Below are positions 1-6,100 of a stretch of DNA of 13,909 bases, piece after piece. The notes beneath the pieces were generated by a model. The model did no database searches. It was not told where the DNA came from and worked only from the letters and a program-made list of their open reading frames with translations. Origin of the DNA: Bacillota bacterium (GTDB lineage Bacteria; Bacillota_A; Clostridia; Tissierellales; Peptoniphilaceae); NCBI GenBank assembly GCA_023418535.1, contig JAEZZN010000018.1, positions 1 through 13,909 of the forward strand, given 5' to 3'. The translations under genes were made by a program, and so were the position numbers. Positions within the stretch are counted from its first letter, which is position 1, and every line of letters begins with the position of its first letter.

Positions 1-96
1 CGTGTGATAGAATACTCGGAGCCCCAATAGGGGCGTGCCGGTATTCGCGCCTTATAGGCGCAGTGCAAACTACCAGCTAAGCTGGTAGTTTTGATT
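1..96 (+). mobile_element. Right end of an IS200/IS605-type insertion sequence (partial)
   Basis: This stretch is much richer in G+C than the rest of the window and is packed with inverted repeats. The outermost is a perfect 11-bp stem at 67-77 and 81-91 with a TAA loop, followed by TTTTGATT. IS200/IS605 elements lack terminal inverted repeats and carry subterminal hairpins just inside their ends, so this fits a right end with the body outside the window. One frame stays open from base 3 to the TAA at 78-80; it might be the C-terminus of a tnpB gene, but 25 codons are too few to recognise. The exact boundary is unknown and probably lies at about 92-100. Confidence 0.55.
11..91 (+). ncRNA. Possible TnpB guide RNA (reRNA/omega RNA) 3' scaffold
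   Basis: Three stem-loops follow one another. The first is an AATAC/CGG stem at 11-19 paired with 38-45, with T16 bulged, enclosing a GCCCC-AATA-GGGGC hairpin at 21-34. The second is GCGCC-TTATA-GGCGC at 47-61. The third is the 11-bp hairpin at 67-91. TnpB-encoding IS605 elements make an RNA from the tnpB 3' end through the right end, and the bases just past the element act as guide. By that logic the guide here would be read from about 93-116, into the recombinase gene start. The folding is visible; the RNA identity is inferred from family knowledge, and tnpB itself is not in the window. Confidence 0.4.
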
Positions 97-112
97 AAAG
101 ATGGGGTTATTT

Positions 113-1084
113 ATGTATAAAGATGTACCAATTTTTGTTGATGACTTTTTATCTTATCTTAAGACTATAAAAGGATTATCAATAAATACAGTAAATGAAT
201 ATTATTATGATATAAGGCTATATCTAAAATTTATGGCATATCGTTTAAGACTTGTAGATTATGATGACGATGATGATGTCGAAGATTTAGATATTAGAAA
301 ACTTCGTGTAAAAGATCTTGAAGGAATAAGTGTAATAGATCTTCATAGTTATATTTCATATAGGGATAATGCACGTGACAATTCTTCAACTACCAGAGCA
401 AGAAAAGTATCAAGTTTAAGAACTTTTTATAAGTATTTGACAACAGTTGACAAATCTATCGATGAAAACCCTACTCTTGAACTTGAGCTTCCTAAACAAA
501 AGAAGAGAAATCCCGTATATTTAACTCTAGATGAATCTAAAAAATTATTGCACACAATAAGTCAGGAGAAAAATCAATTCCAAAGATATAGAGACTTTGC
601 AATTGTTCTATTATTTCTAACGACTGGAATTAGATTATCTGAACTTTCATCTATAAATATAGATTCTATAAAAGGTATGGAGTTTACAGTTATAGGTAAA
701 GGTGATAAAGAAAGAATAGTCTATATGACTGAAGCTTCCAAGCTTGCAATTGATGAATATTTGAGTATTCGACCTGAAATCGAAAATGAAAAAGCCCTAT
801 TTCTTTCAAATAGAAATAAAAGAATGAGTAATAGAGCTATTCAACATATGATTGAAAAATATTTACTAAAGGCTGGTTTTGATACCACAAAATATTCTAC
901 TCATAAATTGAGACATACAGCAGCTACCCTTATGTATAGAGAAGGTGTTGATATAAGAACCTTACAAAATGTATTGGGTCATACATCTATCGCAACAACT
1001 CAGATATATACACATGTTGCTGATGATAGTGTAAAAGGAGCTATAAGCTCAAATCCATTAAAAGATATTTCAATTGAAGACTAA
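113..1084 (+). CDS. xerC: Tyrosine recombinase, XerC/CodV-like
   Basis: Site-specific recombinase of the phage-integrase family; Xer proteins resolve chromosome dimers at dif. Counting from the upstream ATG at 101, an N-terminal SAM-like core-binding domain (about 8-115) is followed by the catalytic domain (about 140-310). The full catalytic set is visible: R178 in TGIRLSE, K200 in IGKGDKE, H268 and R271 in HKLRHT, H294 in LGHTS and nucleophile Y303 in QIYTH. Length is normal. An acidic run of Asp at about 55-64 sits in the N-domain insertion. ATG 113 is preferred because GATGGGG lies six bases upstream, whereas ATG 101 has no ribosome site; neither site is strong. The insertion-sequence end lies directly upstream and no native promoter is visible. 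The Xer family is certain; assignment as the chromosomal XerC rather than a paralogue is less so. Confidence 0.88.
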   Translation: MYKDVPIFVDDFLSYLKTIKGLSINTVNEYYYDIRLYLKFMAYRLRLVDYDDDDDVEDLDIRKLRVKDLEGISVIDLHSYISYRDNARDNSSTTRARKVSSLRTFYKYLTTVDKSIDENPTLELELPKQKKRNPVYLTLDESKKLLHTISQEKNQFQRYRDFAIVLLFLTTGIRLSELSSINIDSIKGMEFTVIGKGDKERIVYMTEASKLAIDEYLSIRPEIENEKALFLSNRNKRMSNRAIQHMIEKYLLKAGFDTTKYSTHKLRHTAATLMYREGVDIRTLQNVLGHTSIATTQIYTHVADDSVKGAISSNPLKDISIED

Positions 1085-1125
1085 ATACAATAATATTAAG
1101 TCTTAATAATTTTATATTAAATACA

Positions 1126-1165
1126 AAAATATCTGTTAGTTAAAATACTCTAACAGATATTTTTA
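1126..1165. terminator. Bidirectional Rho-independent terminator
   Basis: A perfect 14-bp stem (1126-1139 with 1150-1163) and a 10-base loop are followed by T residues on the plus strand. The complementary strand also ends in a T run after the stem. It lies between the convergent recombinase and lexA genes and can serve both. Confidence 0.9.
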
Positions 1166-1226
1166 TTTATTCTTTATATTATTGATATTTTATTAAAACA
1201 GAAACATCAATTTTAATTTCAATATA

Positions 1227-1823
1227 TTAAATATGTTCTCTAAATAACGAAACTACTTTCCCTAATATTTCCAAATTATCAGGTATAATAGGCTCCATAG
1301 TAGAGTTCTCTGGAATTAACATAACTTGTCCATTCTTATCATAAAGTCTTTTAACAGTTGCACTGTCATCAATTAGAGCTACAACTATGTCTCCATGATT
1401 AGCATAATTTGTTTTATTAACAAGTATAAGATCACCATCAAATATTCCTATATCAATCATAGAATCACCTTTAATATTTAACATAAAATATTCTCCGCTC
1501 TTAGCAATATGTGCTGGTATTGGGAAATAGTCAGTTATATCTTCTATAGCAAGTATTGGATTACCTGCTGCTACATCCCCTACTATTGGAATATCAATTG
1601 TTTCTTCTTTTTGAATATCATCTTCTACTAATACTAATGATCTACTCTTTAAATCCGGTCTCTTAATAAGACCTAATTCTATTAACTCTTTAATATCTGA
1701 TTGAACTGTTGATGTTGACTTAATTTCTAATTCTTTTTGTATCTCTCTAACTGATGGAGAATAATTGTGTTTATGAATATACTCTTTTATAAAATCGTAA
1801 ACTTTTTGAACTCTAATCTTCAT
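1227..1823 (-). CDS. lexA: SOS repressor LexA
   Basis: Transcriptional repressor of the DNA-damage response, inactivated by RecA-stimulated self-cleavage. The N-terminal winged helix-turn-helix covers about residues 1-65, with SPSVREIQKEL and STVQSDIKEL as the DNA-binding helices. The C-terminal S24 peptidase domain has the Ala86-Gly87 cleavage site in DVAAGNP, nucleophile Ser121 in GDSM and general base Lys158 in ATVKRL. Its 198 residues are typical. The ATG is preceded by AGAGGTG. Its own promoter overlaps an SOS box, giving autoregulation. It is divergent from a LysM membrane-protein gene, as lexA and yneA are in B. subtilis, and convergent with the Xer gene. Confidence 0.97.
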   Translation of the reverse strand: MKIRVQKVYDFIKEYIHKHNYSPSVREIQKELEIKSTSTVQSDIKELIELGLIKRPDLKSRSLVLVEDDIQKEETIDIPIVGDVAAGNPILAIEDITDYFPIPAHIAKSGEYFMLNIKGDSMIDIGIFDGDLILVNKTNYANHGDIVVALIDDSATVKRLYDKNGQVMLIPENSTMEPIIPDNLEILGKVVSLFREHI

Positions 1824-1844
1824 ATTACACCTCTTTTCACTATT

Positions 1845-1873
1845 ATTATAGCAAGAATTTAAAATTAAAACAA
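1845..1873 (-). promoter_or_regulatory. lexA promoter
   Basis: On the minus strand a perfect -10 TATAAT (1845-1850) lies 17 bases downstream of a weak -35 TTGTTT (1868-1873). The -35 overlaps the SOS box at 1868-1879, so bound LexA would block its own promoter. Confidence 0.7.
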
Positions 1874-1879
1874 ATGTTC
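1868..1879. promoter_or_regulatory. SOS box 1 (one mismatch)
   Basis: AAACAAATGTTC matches the Firmicute SOS core GAAC-N4-GTTC except for its first base. It overlaps the lexA -35 element. Confidence 0.7.
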
Positions 1880-1887
1880 TTTTTTAT

Positions 1888-1916
1888 TTGACAAAGAACA
1901 TTTGTTCTGGTATTAT
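1888..1916 (+). promoter_or_regulatory. Promoter of the LysM (YneA-like) gene
   Basis: A consensus -35 TTGACA (1888-1893), a 17-base spacer and a near-consensus -10 TATTAT (1911-1916) form a strong sigma-A promoter. A perfect SOS box fills most of the spacer, so expression should be tightly repressed by LexA and strong once LexA is cleaved. Confidence 0.85.
1896..1907. promoter_or_regulatory. SOS box 2
   Basis: GAACATTTGTTC is a perfect GAAC-N4-GTTC match lying between the -35 and -10 of the plus-strand promoter. Confidence 0.9.
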
Positions 1917-1927
1917 TTATTTAAATA

Positions 1928-1939
1928 GAACAGATGTTC
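1928..1939. promoter_or_regulatory. SOS box 3
   Basis: GAACAGATGTTC is a perfect core match. It lies in the leader of the LysM gene, directly before the GGAGG ribosome site at 1940-1944. Confidence 0.9.
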
Positions 1940-1949
1940 GGAGGTTTAT

Positions 1950-2246
1950 ATGAAATTTAGAATTAAAGATAGAAAGAAATTCAATAGATTTATATTTATT
2001 ACAATGATGTTTATCACTCTGTTAACTTATGCCTTTGTAAGTTTAACTAGCTCATATTTCGTAGAAGGTAAAACAGTCACTAGTAATAGTATAATAGTTA
2101 AACAAGGTGATACATTATGGTCTATTGCATCTAATATAGATTCTAGAAGAGATGTTCGTGAAATAGTCTATGATATTCAAAAATTAAACAAAATTAATGG
2201 GTCTAATTTATATCCTGGAGAAAAATTATATATACCTGCTAAATAG
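1950..2246 (+). CDS. yneA: SOS-regulated LysM membrane protein, YneA-like division inhibitor
   Basis: A 98-residue protein with a basic cytoplasmic N-terminus (MKFRIKDRKKFNR), one membrane helix at about 14-33 and a single extracytoplasmic LysM domain at about 49-96 (IIVKQGDTLWSIA to LYPGEKLYIP). LysM domains bind the peptidoglycan glycan backbone. Size, topology, position opposite lexA and SOS-controlled promoter all match B. subtilis YneA, which transiently suppresses septation after DNA damage through its membrane and LysM parts. GGAGG lies five bases before the ATG. Function is inferred from architecture and context, since YneA-type sequences diverge widely; a general LysM cell-wall protein is the alternative. 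Confidence 0.82.
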   Translation: MKFRIKDRKKFNRFIFITMMFITLLTYAFVSLTSSYFVEGKTVTSNSIIVKQGDTLWSIASNIDSRRDVREIVYDIQKLNKINGSNLYPGEKLYIPAK

Positions 2247-2258
2247 TATAAAATATCG

Positions 2259-2290
2259 CTCACTTATGGTAAAATTACTACATAGGTGAG
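2259..2290 (+). promoter_or_regulatory. Hairpin covering the ribosome site of the lipid kinase gene
   Basis: CTCACTTATG (2259-2268) pairs with CATAGGTGAG (2281-2290), ten pairs including one G-T wobble, around a 12-base loop. The 3' arm contains the AGGTGAG ribosome site of the next gene, three bases before its ATG. No T run follows, so translational control is more likely than termination. Confidence 0.5.
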
Positions 2291-2293
2291 TTT

Positions 2294-3223
2294 ATGATTT
2301 TAAAAGATTTTAATAAAATTTTAGTCATTGTAAGTAGCAAAGGTCATAATGCTGAAAAGACTAAAACAATAATTTCAAAAGAATTTAATAAATATATCGA
2401 TGTTTCAAAATATGATATCTTACTTACAGAAAATGAAGATTCTGTACGTAATAATTCAATAAATTTTGCAAAAAATAACACCAGCTCCCTATTGATAGTA
2501 GTTGGTGGAGATGGTAGTCTAAGTGAAGCCGTAAATGCAATCGCAGATGAAGATATCTATTTTGGTTTTTTACCTTATGGCACAGGAAATGACTTTGCTA
2601 GAACAGTATATCCTAAAATGAAATTAAAAGATATAATAAAAGGCTTTAATAGTATATCAATAAAAAATACCGATTTAATCAAAGTTAATGATGAATATTC
2701 TGTAAATGCTACATCATTCGGATTTGAAAGTATAGTACTTGAAAAATCATTACAAGTTAAAAAATATCTTGGTAAATTTAATAAATTGTCAATTCTATTA
2801 GGAGTAATTTTTTCATTAAATAAAATAAAACCATATACATATTGTTATGATATTAAATTTGATAATGGAAAAGTAGTTAAAGGATGCACTAAAAAAATTA
2901 TAAGTGCGATTTGTAATGGAAAATTTTATGGAACGGGATATATGCCTGCACCATATGCAAAAATTGATGATGGATGTATCGATGTTAATGTAGTAGAGTA
3001 TTTAGGTCCTCTAAAACTCTTATCACTTATGAATAAATACAAATCTGATAAACATTTAAATTTAGGTATAAGCCATAATTATAGAGTAGTATCTGGAAGT
3101 ATACAATCTATTGACGGTCCAATGATTGCAAATAATGATGGAAATATACGATATTATACAAATTTGAATTTTGAAATAGTTCCAAAGAAATTAAAATTAG
3201 CAATATTTAATCCAAATAATTAA
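2294..3223 (+). CDS. Diacylglycerol kinase family lipid kinase (YegS/BmrU/DagK-like)
   Basis: Predicted cytoplasmic, membrane-associated kinase that uses ATP to phosphorylate a lipid hydroxyl. In Gram-positive bacteria DgkB returns diacylglycerol from lipoteichoic acid synthesis to phosphatidic acid. The catalytic domain occupies about residues 8-130, with the nucleotide-binding GGDGS loop at 71-75 and PYGTGNDFAR at 94-103. The C-terminal half (about 135-305) is the beta-rich lid domain of the family. The 309 residues are normal for the family. The N-terminal glycine loop (VSSKGHNAEKT) is atypical, so the lipid substrate cannot be named. It follows the YneA-like gene by 47 bases and could be read from the same SOS-controlled promoter, as no terminator lies between them. 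Confidence 0.85.
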   Translation: MILKDFNKILVIVSSKGHNAEKTKTIISKEFNKYIDVSKYDILLTENEDSVRNNSINFAKNNTSSLLIVVGGDGSLSEAVNAIADEDIYFGFLPYGTGNDFARTVYPKMKLKDIIKGFNSISIKNTDLIKVNDEYSVNATSFGFESIVLEKSLQVKKYLGKFNKLSILLGVIFSLNKIKPYTYCYDIKFDNGKVVKGCTKKIISAICNGKFYGTGYMPAPYAKIDDGCIDVNVVEYLGPLKLLSLMNKYKSDKHLNLGISHNYRVVSGSIQSIDGPMIANNDGNIRYYTNLNFEIVPKKLKLAIFNPNN

Positions 3224-3263
3224 GGTTCATAACAACTTTATAATAGTTATTATGAACCTTTTT
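3222..3263 (+). terminator. Rho-independent terminator of the lipid kinase gene
   Basis: An 11-bp stem (AAGGTTCATAA at 3222-3232 with 3250-3260), extended inward by AACT/AGTT, ends in a T run at 3259-3263. The stem begins inside the stop codon. Its minus-strand reading has no good T run, so it probably serves only the plus strand. Confidence 0.85.
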
Positions 3264-3312
3264 AATTCTATATGTTATCTAATAATACATAAATTTAAAT
3301 TCTATGTCTTAA

Positions 3313-4236
3313 CTACAGATTGTTAAAACTATTAAACACCTTATTCATTATAAATTCAACAATTTCTTCTGTGGTTTTACCTTCTATATTAATCCATTGA
3401 GAATATTCATTTCTCCTAAACCAAGTTAATTGTCTTTTTGCATAATTTCTAGAATGCTGTTTTAATGCAGATTTCATAGTTTCAAGATCAGTCTCTCCTT
3501 TTAAATATGGAATTACTTCCCTATATCCTATTGCTTTCATAGATTGGGCTTTTTCATCAGTGTTTTTTAATATTGCTTTAACTTCATCTATTAAACCATC
3601 CGCAATCATTATATCTACACGTTCATTTATTCTCTCATATAGTTTTTTTCTATTATCATACAAAACAAATAAATGATAATTATTTTCTGTGTTTTTGATA
3701 GATCTGGAATAGTCAATTATCTTTCCAGAGTCTTCATATACTTCTATAGCTCTTATCAGCTTCTTCTTATCTTTTAATGATAAATGAGCATATGATTCAT
3801 TTGAAATTTTATGGACTCTATCTAAAAGTTCTTTTGGATTTTTTTCATAAATAGATTCTAATTCTTCACGTAATTCATAATTTGGTTTTACATTTACAAA
3901 ATCAAAATCATGTGTGAGAGAATCTATATAAAGCCCTGTACCACCTACTATTATAGGTATACTTCCTTTTTTATGAATTTCTTCAATAATTTTAAGAACT
4001 TCAATTTGATATTGTTGAACCGAGAAGTTTTCATTAGGATTTAAAATATCTATCATATGATGTTTAACGCCTTCCATTTCTTCTAAACTTACTTTGGCTG
4101 TCCCAATATCCATCCCGCTATATATTTGCATGGAATCTGCCGAAATTATCTCCGTATTTAATTTTTTTGCAAGATTTATTGATAGAGCGGTCTTCCCTAC
4201 AGCTGTTGGACCCGCTATTATAATTACATCTTTCAT
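3313..4236 (-). CDS. miaA: tRNA dimethylallyltransferase MiaA
   Basis: Transfers a dimethylallyl group from DMAPP to N6 of A37 in tRNAs reading UNN codons, the first step towards ms2i6A. The P-loop GPTAVGKT lies at residues 9-16, followed by SADSMQIYSGMDIGTAK (about 32-48), HHMIDIL, VGGTGLYI and the C-terminal QLTWFRRN motif for tRNA and substrate contact. The 307 residues are full length. The ATG is preceded by AAGGA. It lies 24 bases downstream of mutL on the same strand, the usual mutS-mutL-miaA order of Firmicutes, and is probably the last gene of that operon. No clear minus-strand terminator follows it. Confidence 0.97.
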   Translation of the reverse strand: MKDVIIIAGPTAVGKTALSINLAKKLNTEIISADSMQIYSGMDIGTAKVSLEEMEGVKHHMIDILNPNENFSVQQYQIEVLKIIEEIHKKGSIPIIVGGTGLYIDSLTHDFDFVNVKPNYELREELESIYEKNPKELLDRVHKISNESYAHLSLKDKKKLIRAIEVYEDSGKIIDYSRSIKNTENNYHLFVLYDNRKKLYERINERVDIMIADGLIDEVKAILKNTDEKAQSMKAIGYREVIPYLKGETDLETMKSALKQHSRNYAKRQLTWFRRNEYSQWINIEGKTTEEIVEFIMNKVFNSFNNL

Positions 4237-4260
4237 ATTTTCCTTAAATAAATATTAATA

Positions 4261-6099
4261 TCAGTTTAACCCTAATAATTTAATAAAATTATCAAATTCT
4301 ACTTCAAAAATTATTGATTTTCCAAATGGACTAGTATTTGGATTTGAAGTTTTATTTAATTCACTTAATAGTAATTTAGCTTGTTTATCATTAATTATTT
4401 TAGGTTTACTATTTGCAATTTGAAGTGATTTCTTAAGTAAATAATCCTTCTTATCTAATTGTTCATTTTCAATATCATCTAACATTGCATGTATTTGATT
4501 CATACTTGATGGTTCATCAAAATAATATGGAATAGATCTTATCGCAATACTTCTATTATCAAATTGATCTATTTCAAAACCTAATTCTTCAAATAACAAT
4601 TTATTCGAGGAAATTATTTCAATTTCTTTTGTAGTTAACTCAATAATCAAAGGTGTCAATAAAGATTGTGTTTTAATCTCATCATTATTTACTTCTCTAT
4701 CATAAATAATTCTTTGATTTGCTCTATTTATATCTACTAATTTCAATTTTGAATTTACAGAATCTTCAAGAATCATATATCTATTTAATAATATTGATTT
4801 AAATTCTAAACTATCAAATTCCATTTCAATTTGAATCTCGTCAGATATATCATCTGATTTGCTAAATCCTGCGGGATTATTATTAAAATCTGTATTCTCA
4901 ACTTCAATTTTATTATCTTTAATAATGTAATAATCTTCTTCTATTTCTTTAAAATTAATTAAGTTTTGATCTGAATAATCTCGATTAAAATCTTTATTTA
5001 AATCCATTGGAAGCTTGTATGCGTCAAGAACTTTTTTATATCCATCTCCTTCATTTATATCTTGGAAATTAATATACTTTTCTTCTACTTCTTTTGCGTC
5101 TAATACTTTTGATTTTTCATTATTATATAAAGCATTGGTCAATGTTTCATTGATTAATTCAAGTAATTCATCTAAATATGAGAATTTAATTTTTTGTTTA
5201 TTTGGATGAATATTTATATCTATAAGAGAAGGATCTACTTTAATTTTTATTTCATATACAGGAAATCTTCCTTGAGGGATCATATTCTGATATGCTTTTT
5301 CTATTTCTTGACTAATATTTTCACTTTCTATATATCTATTATTGACAAAAAGAAATTGCATACTTCTATTTCCTTTGTAATATTTATTATTAGATATATT
5401 CCCTTTTATAGTGTAATGATCTGATTTAGCAAAAATATCTATATTATTTTTCATAAAATCTTTGCCAAATAAAGTTTCATAATTTAATATCTTTGAAAGT
5501 GCTGTATTTGTTCTAAATACTTCCCTATTATCCTTAATATATGTGAATGAAATTTCAGGATTTCCTATGGCAAATATATACATTAATTCAGTTATTTTAT
5601 TTGACTCTGCAATATCTGAATTTAAGAATTTTTGTCTAACTGGTATATACTTAAATAAATCAAATACCTCTATCGAAGTACCTTTATTCATTCCTATATC
5701 TTTCTTTTCAATTAAAGCATTATTATCATAAACTACTTGTACACCCGTTGTTTGATCTGAAATTTTTGTTTTCATGATTACTTTAGACACTGAAACAATT
5801 GATGCTAATGCTTCTCCTCTAAATCCCATAGAATATATGCTATATAAATCATCAAATTCATCAATTTTAGATGTAGCATGTCTTTCAAAAGCTAATTCTA
5901 CATCATCTTTTGGAATACCATCTCCATCATCAGAAACTTTAATATATGTTTTACCACCATTTTTTATTTCAACAATTATATTTTTAGAGTTTGCATCAAT
6001 TGAATTTTCAACAAGTTCTTTAATAATTGATGCAGGTCTTTCTACTACTTCTCCAGCTGCAATTTTTTGAATTGTATCATTTGATAAAACTTTAATCAT
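4261..6099 (-). CDS. mutL: Mismatch repair protein MutL with degenerate endonuclease motifs
   Basis: MutL links MutS mismatch recognition to strand removal. Numbered from the upstream ATG at 6108, the N-terminal GHKL ATPase is complete: ELVENSIDA (31-39), DDGDGI (60-65), GFRGEAL (95-101), KGTSIEV (142-148) and NIHPNKQKIKF (299-309). A low-complexity linker (about 330-430) leads to the C-terminal dimerisation domain. That domain aligns with nuclease-type MutL, and the clamp-binding motif QSLLTP is kept (481-486). However, DQHA(X)2E(X)4E reads DINRANQRIIYD (459-470) and CPHGRP reads SPFGKS (593-598), so the metal-binding endonuclease site appears lost. The start at 6099 (MIKVLSND) is preferred because AAGGA lies nine bases upstream; the ATG at 6108 overlaps that site. 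It begins one base after the mutS stop. Confidence 0.96.
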   Translation of the reverse strand: MIKVLSNDTIQKIAAGEVVERPASIIKELVENSIDANSKNIIVEIKNGGKTYIKVSDDGDGIPKDDVELAFERHATSKIDEFDDLYSIYSMGFRGEALASIVSVSKVIMKTKISDQTTGVQVVYDNNALIEKKDIGMNKGTSIEVFDLFKYIPVRQKFLNSDIAESNKITELMYIFAIGNPEISFTYIKDNREVFRTNTALSKILNYETLFGKDFMKNNIDIFAKSDHYTIKGNISNNKYYKGNRSMQFLFVNNRYIESENISQEIEKAYQNMIPQGRFPVYEIKIKVDPSLIDINIHPNKQKIKFSYLDELLELINETLTNALYNNEKSKVLDAKEVEEKYINFQDINEGDGYKKVLDAYKLPMDLNKDFNRDYSDQNLINFKEIEEDYYIIKDNKIEVENTDFNNNPAGFSKSDDISDEIQIEMEFDSLEFKSILLNRYMILEDSVNSKLKLVDINRANQRIIYDREVNNDEIKTQSLLTPLIIELTTKEIEIISSNKLLFEELGFEIDQFDNRSIAIRSIPYYFDEPSSMNQIHAMLDDIENEQLDKKDYLLKKSLQIANSKPKIINDKQAKLLLSELNKTSNPNTSPFGKSIIFEVEFDNFIKLLGLN

Positions 6100-6100
6100 A

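Noticed and set aside
55..66. Acidic Asp run in the recombinase read as a repeat expansion
   Set aside because: From memory, clostridial Xer proteins carry a variable acidic insertion at this place. The numbers given are residue positions of the protein, and the frame is intact.
67..95. The outer hairpin at the left edge as an ordinary terminator
   Set aside because: The stem is good, but only four T residues follow and it belongs to a chain of structured hairpins. It may still stop some transcription, but an insertion-sequence end fits better.
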